In this document: in pieces, positions 12,466-23,479 of the stretch | How the letters are laid out: each line of letters starts with the position of its first letter | Position numbering within the stretch: the stretch's first letter is position 1 | NCBI RefSeq assembly: GCF_023091745.1 | Contig: NC_068913.1 | Location: 38,198,501-38,262,500, forward strand | Length of the DNA stretch: 64,000 nt | DNA from: Budorcas taxicolor | Lineage: Eukaryota > Chordata > Mammalia > Artiodactyla > Bovidae | Reading direction: 5' to 3' | Position numbers and translations under genes: made by a program | Notes under the pieces: generated by a model | What the model saw: only the letters and a program-made list of their open reading frames with translations | The model's database searches: none | Told to the model about the DNA's origin: nothing

Positions 12466-12674
12466 GGGCTTCCCTGGTGGCTCAGATGGTAAAGAATCTG
12501 CCTGCAATGTGGGAGACCTGGATTAGAACCCTGGGTTGAGAAGATCACCTGGAGAAGGGGACAGCTACCCACTCCAGTATTCTGGCCTGGAGAAGTCAAT
12601 GGACAGAGGAGCCTGGCAGGCTACAGACTATGGGAATTTCAAAGAGTCAGACACAACTGAGCAACTTTCAATTT
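12466..12674 (+). mobile_element. Bov-tA unit 3 of 3
   Basis: Complete Bov-tA starting gggcttccctggtggc and ending gagcaactttcaattt. It is followed by catggtaat (12,675-12,683), matching the sequence before unit 1, so one duplication brackets the whole trio. Confidence 0.95.
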
Positions 12675-12686
12675 CATGGTAATTGA

Positions 12687-14077
12687 GGATTTATGTATTT
12701 TTGGCATCATTCTTTGGTCACAAAGTAGCCTTATTAATGGTGCTTTCTAAGAATTCTATATTTAGAGTAATAATGGTATAGAATACACTGTATTTTTAAA
12801 CAAGATGAATGGAAAATAAAAGTGAGTATATCCATTATTACCAGTAAACATGTTCAATATAGGGGAAATGAAGAATATAAATAACCCAGTAGCAGTGTAA
12901 GTGTAATTTGGACCACTAATATATTACTCTCACAGGAGACATGTCTAATTACAAAGAAAATGTTTTTCCAGCTTTAAAAAAGTGTATTGTGTTAAAACAT
13001 AAAACATACCTGTTAATACATAAAACTCTATTTTGTTAAAAATATGTATATTAATTGTTTTCAGTGAAAATTTACTGCTTTATGTATGACTAGAAATAAA
13101 TACTATATCACTCCTCACTTCTCACCCCATTCCCTGCTCCACAAAGCACTTGATCAGGTTCTGTAATGAGTGATGAGAAGCTACAGACAAGTATGTCAGA
13201 GCACAGTGTAGGTAATGACGTGATATGAACAAAGATTAGGAAAATGAAAAAAGAAATTTAGATTGATCTGAGGGACATTCCAGTGATCAGTGGAATAGAG
13301 ATTGACCTAGATTAACTGAAAAATCATAGAAGTATATTAATGTGGAACATAAAGAAGGAACAAATGTAAATGTTAAATTCTAAGTGTCCAGCTTTTGTGA
13401 CAGAGCAGATATAACACTGAAATAGGGAACACTAGTAGTCAGGTCAGTTTGGGGTGACTCTGGGCAGCAAGAATGTTATCTCCAATTAGGAGATATCAAG
13501 AGGGCAGAGAGAGATATAAACCTGGAGCTTAGAAGCAGCCTGGCCTAGAGATCACATTGTTAAAAAAAATCTTTAAAGTTTCTCATTGAAATCATAAATG
13601 CATGTGAGACTATCTGGAGATTATAGTAGAAAAATAATGGAGAACTTGTAAAAAAAATTCTAGGAGAAAATATCAATAAAGTCTAATGCTGTTAAGATAT
13701 TAGATAAATTTAGGCTTGAAAATATACCTATTGAGATTATTAACATAAATGCCATGGGTAAACAATGGACATGCAGTTCTGGTGGATCCAGACTGAAGTG
13801 GAGGGAAGCTCATTTCTTATATTGATGATTTTCCTCCAGCCACAGTGTCTGTCCAGATGTTGTGTATTATGCAACCAATATCTTCCTCCCTTCCTCATCT
13901 TCCTACACTCACTTTTTCACTAAAACCTTCTGACCTTACAGCCTAGTTCAAAGCTCTTTACTATATGCTTTTCAGAGCTATTTACCATTCTCCCACTTAT
14001 CTGAATGTTTTTGAAACTGATATGAGTCCCCTTTCTTAGAATTTAATCTTCATGAGAGTAGGACCATGTCTATTTTT
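12687..14077. other. Unassigned DNA
   Basis: 1.4 kb with no classifiable repeat, RNA or coding frame. Confidence 0.55.
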
Positions 14078-14760
14078 CAGTTTAGTTCCATCATTCAGTC
14101 GTGTCCAACTCTTTGTGACCCCATGAACTGCAGCACACCAGGCTTCCCTGTCCATCACCAAATCCTGGACCTTACTCAAACTCATGTCCATTGAGTCGGT
14201 AATGCCATCCAACCATCTCATCATCTGTTGTCCCCTTTTCCTCTCACCTTCAATCTTTCCCAGCATCAGTGTCTTTTCAAATGAGTCAGTTCTTCACATC
14301 AGGTGGCCAAAGTATTGGAGTTTCAGCTTCAGCATCAGTCCTTCCAATGAATATTTAGGACTGATTTCCTTTAGGATGGACTGGTTGGATCTCCTTGCTG
14401 TCCAAGGGACTCTCAAGAGTCTTCTCTTACACCACAGTTCAGAAACATCAATTCCTCATCGCTCAGCTTTTTTTATAGTCCAACTCTCACATTGATACAT
14501 GACTACTGGAAAAATTATAGCTTTGACTAGACAGACCTTTGTTGGTAAAGTAATATCTTTGCTTTTTAACATGCTGTCTAGGTTGGTCATAGCTTTTCTT
14601 CAAAGGAGCAAGCTTCTTTTAATTTCATGGCTGCAGTCACCATCTGCAGTGATTTTGGAGCCCCTGAAAATAAAGTCTGTCACTGTTTCCATTGTTTCTC
14701 CATCTATTAGGCATGAAGAGATGGAACCGGTTGCCATAATCTTAGTTTTATGAATGTTGA
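14078..14760 (-). mobile_element. BovB LINE, older subfamily, 3' 0.68 kb
   Basis: Antisense BovB from the 3' end (cagtttagttccatcattc) through the post-RT region to gaatgttga, i.e. just downstream of the RT catalytic motif in element order. The reverse-strand frames (76 and 70 codons) are fragments of its ORF, broken by indels. Confidence 0.93.
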
Positions 14761-14783
14761 TCTTAGATTTCTGACAAAACATG

Positions 14784-14825
14784 GTCCACTGGAGAAGGGA
14801 ATGGCAAACCACTTCAGTATTCTAT
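14784..14825 (+). mobile_element. Bov-A-like fragment fused to BovB end
   Basis: About 40 bp (ccactggagaagggaatgg, cacttcagtattct) resembling the inner part of a Bov-A body. It sits 24 bp beyond the BovB truncation point. It could be part of a composite older element rather than a separate insertion. Confidence 0.5.
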
Positions 14826-15264
14826 TTTTACAGTTTGTTTTTTCCCCTAGCACCTAGCCCATTTTGGGACATTGTACGTATTTTAAAATATTTGTTGAAA
14901 AAAAGAGGAGATAGAGGAAGGAAAAATGAAGGTGCTGAAGGAAGGGAAAAGGAAAGACAGAGTTAAAACTATAAAGTTTTATTCACTAGGGAAGGGAATA
15001 AATGAAGGACAAGAAGCCAGGGAAAATTTATAGACTTTCAGAAAAATAATGAGTAGATCATATAACTTCAAAACAGGAAAAAACTATCTCAGAATGTAAG
15101 TATAAACTACATGGATCAAGGAAACAGTTCAGTTACACAATTTGATAAATTATATAAGTTGATTTACACAAACTCATGTGACTACTACTGAGATAAATTT
15201 ATGGGATTCTTTCATGTCAGTTTCCAGAAAACATTCCCTCAATTACAGCTAGCATTCTGGCTTT
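14826..15264. other. Unassigned AT-rich DNA
   Basis: Purine-rich stretch (AGGAAGG-type) near 14,905-14,960 gives a short charged frame. No gene seen. Confidence 0.5.
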
Positions 15265-15405
15265 TATCACTATATATTAGTTTTTCCTTTAATTGAAATT
15301 TATATAAATGGGAACATACATATTTACATGTGGAGTCTGGCTTTTACTCAACATTATGAGATTCATTTTGATGTTTTGATCATTATTTTTCTGTAGAAAG
15401 TAATC
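15265..15405 (-). mobile_element. Old L1 (L1M-type) 3' UTR fragment
   Basis: The T-rich antisense stretch aatttatataaatgggaac ... gtctggcttttactcaac ... gagattcattttgatg matches the mammal-wide L1M 3' region. The same region recurs in the larger L1 at about 16,090-16,200. Confidence 0.65.
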
Positions 15406-15724
15406 CACTAAAATCTCAAATCATGACTTCAGAAATTTTAAATTATATTTTTAGAGATATAATTTCTTAGGCAAAGAAGAGAATAGAAAACCCAGATAAT
15501 TTTGAGTGAATTTACATTTTGTAATCTATGTAAAAAAACTAATTTTGCTGAATATATATTCAAAAATATTTAGTATTTTTCTCATATATAATAGTCCTGA
15601 ATTTTGATCTTAGATTTCTGACAAATACAATAATCTTAATAATCATGTAAATTTTATCTACTTCTCTTATATGAGATAAACCATATTAACTTTTTATGAT
15701 GAAATTTACTTTTCATCAATATTT
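15406..15724. other. Unassigned AT-rich DNA
   Basis: No element recognised. It contains the second copy (15,604-15,625) of a 22-bp sequence also present at 14,757-14,778. Confidence 0.5.
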
Positions 15725-16556
15725 GTTGTTGACTTTGTAAAAATAGATTTTAGTTTTATAAAGAAGTTTTAGGTTCACAGAATAATTAACTGAAATGTAC
15801 AGAATTCCCATATTTGTGCTTTCCCTTACATGTTGAGCCTTCCCTGCTGGCAACATTTACATTTAATTTTAAAATCAGGTTCATTGGATTATAATGTACA
15901 TATAATAAAATTGACCACTTTTAATTGTAAATTTGCTAAGTTTTGACAAATGTATACGGTCACCTAACCACCATCACAGTCATGGGGGAACATTGCCATC
16001 ACCTCTAAGTTCCTTATGCCCTTGGGCAGTCAGTTACCTCCTTTCACCTCTGGCCATTGGCAGTCACTTATGATTGAGATTTTATGAATCTGAAGCTCTA
16101 CATTTTTTAGGATTCAAAATAGTATCATCGTAGTGGATATATACTATTGTGGCTCATTTTCTCTACTTACAAATTTTTTCAAGAATCATTTTTGTTGCAT
16201 GTAGTCTGCTCCACTTGATTCTTAAGTAGTTTTTCATTGTATGGATAAACCATAGTTTATCTAGGCACTAGTTGATGGAAATTTGTTGTTTTTTAGTTTT
16301 AATATAATAATATAATATTAATAATAAAGCTACAATGAGTTTTGAATCCACATCTTTGAGTAAGTATGTTTTCATTTCTTTGAAAAAATTACCTAGCACT
16401 TAGACTGCTGGATTATATGGTATGCAATGCGTATAAATTTCTAAGAAACTGCTGATCGTATTTCTTTGCTAAGTAGCTAAACGATGATGTTGCATTCTCA
16501 CAATTAACATGTACAAATTCCACATCCTATCCATACTTGGTATTATCAGCATTTTT
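15725..16556 (-). mobile_element. Old L1 (L1M-type), antisense, part 1
   Basis: T-rich antisense L1M 3' region. Landmarks in expected order are ttttgacaaatgtatacgg, cacctaaccaccatcacag, the tttttcattgtatggata motif, agttgatggaaatttg, gctggattatatggtatg, taagaaactgctgatcg and cacatcctatccatacttgg. It is interrupted at 16,557 by BovB. Confidence 0.85.
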
Positions 16557-16925
16557 CAGTTCAGTTGCTCAGTCGTGTCTGACATTTTGCAACCCCATGA
16601 ATTGCAGCATGCCAGGCCTGCCTGTCTATCACCAACTCCCGGAGTTCACCCAAACTCATTCCATCGAGTTGGTGATGCCATCCACCCATCTCATCTTCTG
16701 TCATCCCCTTCTCCTCCTGCCCCCAATCCGTCCCAGCATCAGGGTCTTTTCCAGTGAGTCAACTCTTCGCATGATATGGCACAAGTATTGGAGTTTCAGC
16801 TTCAGCATCAGTCCTTCCAATGAACACCCTGGACTGATCTCCTTTAGGATGGACTGGTTGGATCTCCTTGCAGTCCAAGGGACTCTCAAGAGTCTTCTCT
16901 AACACTGCAGTTCAAAAGCACCAAT
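16557..16925 (-). mobile_element. BovB LINE 3' fragment inside L1
   Basis: Antisense BovB from its 3' end (cagttcagttgctcagtcg) to gttcaaaagcaccaat, about 370 bp. It splits the L1. A short ATTTT-type repeat at each edge is consistent with a target duplication but is not decisive. Confidence 0.94.
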
Positions 16926-17010
16926 TTTAGTGATAGCCAAAAAATAGTGTGTAGAGGTAGCCCATTGTGTTGATATTTTGTTTTTTTCCTAATGACTAAT
17001 AGTGAAAGTT
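16926..17010 (-). mobile_element. Old L1 (L1M-type), antisense, part 2
   Basis: Resumes the L1 with tagtgtgtagaggtagccc and ttcctaatgactaat, the segment expected immediately after the sequence lost at 16,556. It ends at the next BovB insertion. Confidence 0.75.
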
Positions 17011-17740
17011 CCATGATCCAGCAGATGTTGGCAATTTGATCTCTGGTTCTTCTACCTTTTCTAAAACCAGCTTGAACATCAGGAAGTTCATGGTCCATGT
17101 ATTGCTGAAGCCTGGCTTGGAGAATTTTGAGCATTACTTTACTAGCTTGTGAGATGAGTGCAAAGTCACTGCAGATGGTGACTGCAGCCATGAAATTAAA
17201 AGACGCTTACTCTTTGGAAGAAAAGTTATGACCAACCTAGATAGCATATTCAAAAGCAGAGACATTACTTTGCTGACTTAGGTCCGTCTAGTCAAGGCTA
17301 TGGTTTTTCCAGTGGTCATGTATGGATGTGAGAGTTGGACTGTAAAGAAGGCTGAGCACCGAAGAATTGATGTGTTTGAACTGTGGTGTTGGAGAAGACC
17401 CTTGAGAGTCCCTTGGACTGCAAGGAGATCCAACCAGTCCTTTCTGACGGAGATCAGCCCTGGGATTTCTTTGGAAGGAATGACGCTAAAGCTGAAACTC
17501 CAATACTTTGGCCGCCTCATGCCAAGAGTTGACTCATTGGAAAAGACTCTGATGCTGGGAGGGATTGGGCCAAGGAGGAGAAGGGGATGACAGAGAATGA
17601 GGTGGCTGGATGGCGTCACTGACTTGATGGACGTGAGTCTGAGTGAACTCCAGGAGTTGGCAATGGACAGGGAGACCTGGCATGCTGCGATTCATGGGGT
17701 CGCAAAGAGTCGGACACGACTGAGCAACTGAACTGAACTG
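17011..17740 (+). mobile_element. BovB LINE with 5' inversion (twin-priming type)
   Basis: Two opposed BovB segments in one insertion. 17,011-17,160 is antisense and carries the RT-proximal part (reverse frame: HELPDVQAGFRKGRRTRDQI). 17,161-17,740 is sense, from caaagtcactgcagatgg to the ACTGA tail. The inverted piece lies upstream in element order and does not overlap the sense piece, as twin priming predicts. Flanks aatagtgaaagtt (16,998-17,010) and aatggtgaaattt (17,741-17,753) look like a 13-bp target duplication with two mismatches. The right flank is also the end of a Bov-tA, so the BovB probably hit that SINE's edge. Confidence 0.85.
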
Positions 17741-17743
17741 AAT

Positions 17744-17930
17744 GGTGAAATTTGCTCAGTCCTGTCCGACTCTTTGAGACCAACTCTGTATAGTCCATAG
17801 AATTCTCCTGGCCAGAATACTGGAGTGGGTAGCCTTTCCCTTCTCCAGGGTATCTTCCCTACCCAAGGATCGAACCCAGGTCTCCTACATTGCAAGTGGA
17901 TTCTTTACCAGCTGAGCAACCAGGGAAGCC
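17744..17930 (-). mobile_element. Bov-tA SINE inside L1
   Basis: Antisense Bov-A body, then the antisense tRNA head ending caaccagggaagcccc. The L1 resumes right after it. Its left edge coincides with the right target duplication of the inverted BovB. Confidence 0.92.
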
Positions 17931-18150
17931 CCATGTGCTAAGCCTCTTCTTGTGCTTATTTGCTACTTGTATTTACTTTTTGGTAAAATGATCTGTGCAC
18001 ATATTGTATATATTGTTAAATAGAGTAATATTATTGAATTGGAAAAATTCTTTTTACATTCAAGAGGCAAGTTCTTTTTCAGATATGTTTTGAAAATACT
18101 TTCTCCCACTGTTTTAGTTTAGTCTTGCCTTTTAATTTTGAGTAAGTCTA
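17931..18150 (-). mobile_element. Old L1 (L1M-type), antisense, part 3
   Basis: Continues the L1: cttcttgtgcttatttgct, then ttttcagatatgttttg and atactttctcccactg, matching the antisense L1M order. The end is uncertain. Confidence 0.7.
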
Positions 18151-18655
18151 AGGGTATTAACTCATGGTATATATCCTGCTAGGTCTTTCTATGATGGAGG
18201 ATAAAAGCATGAACTATGATTCTTTAGCTCCAGATTATTTTTCTGCCTACTCTTTATAAAATGATTCCTTCTCCTTCCTAGAGTAGTCTGCTTTCACACA
18301 TGAAGAGATCAGTAGTTCTCCAAATACTGAAGAGACTCCTCTGCACATACACAGAGGTCTATCTCTTCTACTGTGGAGAATTTTCTTTTCCAGAACTCTG
18401 GTCCACAAAGTCTAACTTTCTCAGTTTTTCAGAACTTGGTTCTCTGTTTCCTCAAGCCAACAAGAACTTTGTTTTATGCTTGAGTCTTCTGAGCCTTTCT
18501 GCACTGAAGTCAGGATACTGATTCCAAGCAATAAGGTAATGTAACTATAGGGTTCATTTTGTTAATTTTCTTTCTCTGAGGGACCGCAGTCTTGCACCAC
18601 CATTTGCTCAATGTCTTCAAATCATTGTTCTCTGTATTTTGTGTTTTCTTTACCT
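18151..18655. other. Unassigned DNA
   Basis: A 73-codon plus frame at 18,300-18,521 has no recognised motif. No gene supported. Confidence 0.5.
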
Positions 18656-18668
18656 AGTTGTTTAAGGC

Positions 18669-18947
18669 CAGAGAAGGTGATGCCACCCCACTCCAGGACT
18701 CTTGCCTGGAAAATCCCATGGATGGAGGAGCCTGGTAGGCTGCAGTCCATGGGGTCACGAAGAGTTGGACATGACTGAGTGACTTCCCTTTCACTTTTCA
18801 CACTCATGCATTGGAGAAGGAAATGGCAACCCACTCCAGTGTTCTTGCCTGGAGAATACCAGGGATGGGGGAGCCTAGTGGGCTGCCGTCTATGAGGCTG
18901 CACAGAGTCAGACATGACTGAAGCGACTTAGCAGCAGCAGCAGCAGC
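18669..18947 (+). mobile_element. BOV-A2 SINE, full length, sense
   Basis: Sense dimer from cagagaaggtgatgcc to gcgacttag(cag)n. A perfect 13-bp target-site duplication agttgtttaaggc flanks it (18,656-18,668 and 18,948-18,960). The terminal AG of the tail overlaps the repeat. A clear, fairly recent event. Confidence 0.97.
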
Positions 18948-18960
18948 AGTTGTTTAAGGC

Positions 18961-19554
18961 AGGTCAGTCTGGTCCCTGTTATTACACATTGGCCAGAAAT
19001 GTTAGTCTTTATCGTCCATAATATTGGTAATATTTTAAAAGTCCATATTGAGTAGATTGACAAACATTTCCATCTGAATAAATTTTATTGTAAGGAATAT
19101 CTATATTCTAATAGATTTTAATAAATTCTTTGCAAATGTATAATGCAAAACTGTTAAAAATCATATAGCCAGATTGTTTCTTTAAATAATTTGTATGTTT
19201 AGGCTTATAATTGTCTGTTTGTATCTTGAGTGACTCTTCCTTTCCTGATGAATATTGTTAAACTTTTTTAACATCTCCACTTGGCTGTTCCATAAGCACG
19301 TCAGCAATCTCTCAATACTAGATTATCCTCAATGGACAAGTGTTTCCTTAGAGAATTGATATTTGGCAGAGGATGAGGTAGGACTCAATAATCACTCTAG
19401 AGGATTTAGTTTGAGTAAGACTGAATCAAATTACTTTTAAATATCCTAGCCTTTCTCAGTTATAGGCAATTTAATGTAGTCATAGGCAATTGAATCAATC
19501 CACCTTCATTAATTTTCCATATGTTCCACCATAGAAATATTTCTAAAAATTACC
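18961..19554. other. Unassigned AT-rich DNA
   Basis: No gene or classifiable repeat seen. Confidence 0.55.
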
Positions 19555-19710
19555 TTGGATCCTGTAATCCCCCTCTTTACAGACCTTCCAGTGTTTTCCA
19601 TTGCCTGAAGGACAAAGCTGAAACTGGTAAACACAGTATCCAACCTTCTTCACAAGTGTGACTCAAGTTTTCAGCTTCATCTCTCTCTACCTCACTCTCC
19701 TCAAGAATAG
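19555..19710 (+). mobile_element. L2 LINE fragment
   Basis: CT-rich segment with ccttccagtgttttccattg, cctgaaggacaaagctgaaac, and later ttcagcttcatctctctctac. This is the order found in the L2 3' region. An ancient mammal-wide relic. Confidence 0.65.
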
Positions 19711-19715
19711 TATAA

Positions 19716-19935
19716 GCTGGTGGTTAAATCTGTGGTCTCCAGAGTTGAAGTTTTAATTCCTTACCATACATTCATGTAAAATTTACCAAAATGCTCTAAT
19801 TCTAAATTTAGAGTGTACTGATTGTAAATAAATTGAGGTTGTATCAGTAGTTCCTGCTTCACAAGCTTGTGAATGAGAATATACTTCTCAAAATATATAT
19901 TGTGATGTCTGGCATTTGGGAAATGCTCACCACAT
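19716..19935 (+). mobile_element. MIR SINE, near full length, diverged
   Basis: The tRNA-like head ggtggttaaatctgtgg and ctccagagttgaag, then cacaagcttgtgaatgag and the 3' end tgtctggcatttgggaaatg, follow MIR consensus order. Low identity. Confidence 0.6.
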
Positions 19936-20074
19936 ACATTTTATTTGTATTATTCATTCCCAATTATAAGAATTATATCAGTAACTATTTATAACCATTT
20001 TTACCAATCTTACCAGATTGTGTGTTTATTCAACTGATGTGGAAAATCATAAATTGGAGTAATTCTACTGACAA

Positions 20075-20236
20075 ATATTATGACCACATGCACTGTAGCC
20101 CACCAGACTCTTCTGTCCATGGAACTCTCCAAGCAAGAATACTGGAGAATACATTCCATTCACCAGGGGATCTTTCTGACCCAGGGATTAAACTCAGCAG
20201 GCAGATTCTTTACCATCTGAGCCACCAGGTACATCA
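20075..20236 (-). mobile_element. Bov-tA SINE, partial
   Basis: Antisense Bov-A (ctgtagcccaccagactc) and tRNA head ending ctgagccaccagg. The 3' part of the Bov-A body is missing on the left. Confidence 0.9.
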
Positions 20237-20249
20237 TGCATATACATAT

Positions 20250-21922
20250 CAGTTCAGTTCAGTTCAGTTCAGTCGCTCAGTCGTGTCCGACTCTTTGCGA
20301 CCCGATGAATAGCAGCACACCAGGCCTCCCTGTCCATCACCAACTCCTGGAGTTCACTCAAACTCACATCCATCGAGTCAGTGATGCCATCCAGCCATCT
20401 CATCCTCCGTTGTCCCCTCCTCTTCCTGCCCCGATCCCTCCCAGCATCAAGAGTCTTTTCCAATGAGTCAACTCATCGCATGAGGTGGCCAAAGTACTGG
20501 AATGTCAGCTTCAGCATCATTCCTTCCAAAGAACGCTCAGGACTGATCTCCTTTAGAATGGACTCGTTGGATCTCCTTGCAGTCCAAGGGACTCTCAAGG
20601 GTCTCCTCCAACACCACAGTTCAAAAGCATCAATTCTTTGGTGCTCAGGTTTCTTCACAGTCCAACTCTCACATCCATACATGACCACTGGAAAAACCAT
20701 AGCCTTGACTAGACAGACCTTTGTTGGCAAAGTAATGTCTCTGCTTTTGAATATGCTGTCTAGGTTGGTCATAACTTTTCTTCCAGAGTAAGCGTCTTTT
20801 AATTTCATGGCTGCAGTCACCATCTGCAGTGATTTTGGAGCCCCCCAAAATAAAGTCTGACCCTGTTTCCACTGTTTCCCCATCTATTTCCCATGAAGTG
20901 ATGGGACCAAATGCCATGATCTTCATTTTCTGAATGTTGAGCTTTAAGCCAACTTTTTCACTCTCCTCTTTCACTTTCATTAAGAGGCTTTTTAGTTCCT
21001 CTTCAGTTTCTGCCATAACGGTGGTGGTATCTGCATATCTGAGATTCTTGATATTCCTCCTGGCAATCTTGATTCCAGCTTGTGCTTCTTCCAGTCCAGT
21101 GTTTCTCATGATGTACTCTGCATATGAGTTAAATAAGCAGGGTGACAATATACAGCCTTGACGTACTCCTTTTCCTATTTGGAACCAGTCTGTTGTTCCA
21201 TGTCCAGTTCTAACTGTTGCTTCCTGGCCTGCGTACACGTTTCTCAAGAGACAGGTCAGGTGGTCTCATATTCCATCTCTTTCAGAATTTTCCACAGTTT
21301 ATTGTGACCCACACAGTTAAAGGCTTTGGCATAGTCAATAAAGCAGAAATAGATGTTTTTCTGGAACTCTCTTGCTTTTCTGATGATCCAACGGATGTTG
21401 GCAAGTTGATCTCTGGTTCCTCTGACTTTCTTAAACCAGCTTGAACATCAGGAAGTTCATGGTTCACGTATTGCTGAAGCCTGGCTTGGGGAATTTTGAG
21501 CATTTCTTTATTAGCCTTTGAGATGAGTGCAAGTGTGCGGTAGTTTGAGCATTCTTTGGCACTGCGTTTCTTTGGGATTGGAATGAAAACTGACCTTTTC
21601 CAGTCCTGTGGCCACTGCTGAGTTTTCCAAATTTGCTGGCATATTGAGTGTAGCCCTTTCACAGGATCATCTTTCAGGATCTGAAATAGCTCCACTGGCA
21701 TTCCATCACCTCCACCAAGTTTGTTTTGTAGTGATGCTTTCTAAGGCCCGCTTGACTTCACATTCCAGGATGTCTGGCTCTAGGTGAGTAATCACACCGT
21801 CGTGATTATCTTGGTCATGAAGATCTTTTTTGTACAATTCTTCTGTGTATTCTTGCCACCTCTTCTTAATATCTTCTGCTTCTGTTAATTCCATACCATT
21901 TCTAAAAGTCTCTTTTCCCTGC
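20250..21922 (-). mobile_element. BovB LINE, 1.67-kb 3' portion with RT
   Basis: Antisense BovB beginning with four TTCAG-type tail units (cagttcagttcagttcag) and reading back through the post-RT region and most of the RT domain to the linker before it. 5'-truncated at about half a full element. No clear target-site duplication seen. It is the most informative BovB copy here with 45,728-47,389. Confidence 0.97.
20473..21922 (-). pseudogene. BovB ORF2 reverse-transcriptase relic
   Basis: Remains of the BovB polyprotein, which nicks target DNA and reverse-transcribes element RNA in the nucleus. Reverse-strand frames 21,924-21,706, 21,701-21,282, 21,247-20,669 and 20,883-20,473 cover successive segments, so at least three frameshifts or stops break it. 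They include the linker (EDIKKRWQEYTEELY), the RT fingers region (KRSVFIPIPKK), GKGVRQGCILSPCLFN (palm) and the catalytic box. The box reads Y-A-D-T (21,026-21,037) instead of Y-A-D-D, losing the second catalytic aspartate. The post-RT zone with CSHEIKRRLL follows. The endonuclease domain is absent through 5' truncation. Not functional. Confidence 0.93.
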
Positions 21923-22479
21923 ATTTAAAGCTCTCTTATTTTCCCTAAATGTTTATTTAGTTTAAAAAATGGAATTTGAAGGCCTGTACTCTTTATAAAT
22001 TTAAAATTTTTTTCTTAATTTTCTGTAGTTGTTCAGAGATATAATATTGTGCTCATAGCAATCACAGTGTGGATGTTAAATAAGTTATCACAAAAATGCA
22101 TTTACAACCTTTGATAAGAATTCAAAGAGAAGTAAAAAAATGTTTCTAAGGCAGCAAAGAACAAATGACTTGAGAGTTTAGGAAAGGTTTCTTTGAGATG
22201 GTGAATCATAAGATGACATGTAAAGAATGAATAAAAGTTCATTGGTTCGGGAGTGGGAAAGTAGGAAATGTATAGTAGACAGAGATTCTGAGATGTGAGA
22301 GGGCATAAACTTCCAAAATGGCAATAGAAAATTTTCACTAAAAGAATGGTTTCTAGAATTATACTGCTGTTTTCAAATCTTTGAAAGGAAGAGGAGCTGG
22401 ATTGTGTAGGTAGTGTGTCCAGAATAATACTTTAAAAAATCGGTTTTGTGGAAAGCACTGTAGAGACTACATTGCAGAG
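21923..22479. other. Unassigned AT-rich DNA
   Basis: A 78-codon minus frame at 22,102-22,338 lacks any family feature. Nothing supported. Confidence 0.5.
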
Positions 22480-22680
22480 CACATAGAGTGAATGGGAGAA
22501 TAAGGAGGCTGTTTCAGTCATTCAGGTTTGAGATGATCAGGGCTTGGATGAAAGCTGTCAGTTAAGATGGAGAAACTTAGAGACAATAAAGACATTTTCA
22601 GAAGGTATTATCTGCAGGATCTGCTGATGGGATGAATGTGGGGTGAGAAAGAATAAAGAATGACTTTAGGTTTCAAGCAC
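22480..22680 (+). mobile_element. Ancient interspersed repeat, class unresolved
   Basis: The order aaggaggctgtttcagtc, attcaggtttgagatgatc, gcttggatgaaagctg, gatgaatgtggggtgag, gaatgactttaggtttc is one I recognise as a common ancient mammalian dispersed repeat. I cannot name the family with confidence. Confidence 0.5.
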
Positions 22681-23479
22681 CTACATTCATGAACTAATCT
22701 GAGAATTATAAATTGTAAGCAACTTGTTCATGTTTTATCCTTTTTAATTCCGAAGAAATTATCTTGGGTGATTTGGAATTTAAATGGTGTTTTCTAAAAA
22801 AAGTAGAAGATATAATCTTACCTTGAAATAGTATTTGAAGATTGATAAAACAAACATACAGACCACTATTTGAAAGCAATAATTAAATCTTTATAACCCA
22901 CATTTAGAAATTACTTAATAAATGGGTGTTAGCTGAATATGTCATAGTGGACACATGATCATATTAACTGCAGGGAGAGCAGAGAGTATGTGTCTATCAT
23001 ATGAGTAATATTGTGGTAATTCGTGCCTATACAAAGTTAAATGGAGACATTACTGATCAGATTATTCTAATAGGTTCATATTTTTTCAAGTGACCCTTTT
23101 ATTCTTTTGAAATTGCCTCATTTCTCTATTTTACTTTGTGCACGGAGATATAACCACTGTAAAGGTTAAGTTAAGATGCTTTGACTTTTAGAATTCTAAT
23201 TTCCCTTTTATAACCAGCTTTTTATGGAAAATATTTTTAAAGCAATTTTACTATTTTGTTTTTATACATGCAACTGTGAATAAAAAAATTAATATTTTCT
23301 CCCAAAAGACTACACATTTTCACTAGAAATGTCAAGGCAGTTATAAATGTATTAGTATTATAGTGGACCTGACACAATATTTCTGATGCATATATATCTT
23401 TTAAGTATATCTGCATAAATCCATCTTGAACTTAGTATAATCCTATGAATGAATGTCCTAAGTAGGATATAAAATCTCT
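22681..23479. other. Unassigned AT-rich DNA
   Basis: No gene or classifiable repeat. Confidence 0.55.

Noticed and set aside
12133..12674. tRNA genes, because of A- and B-box-like sequences
   Set aside because: These are tRNA-Glu-derived heads of Bov-tA. They cannot form a complete cloverleaf and are followed by the Bov-A body.
20250..20274. Short direct-repeat array resembling a CRISPR or satellite
   Set aside because: It is the (TTCAG)n tail of an antisense BovB. Similar tails occur at every BovB 3' end.
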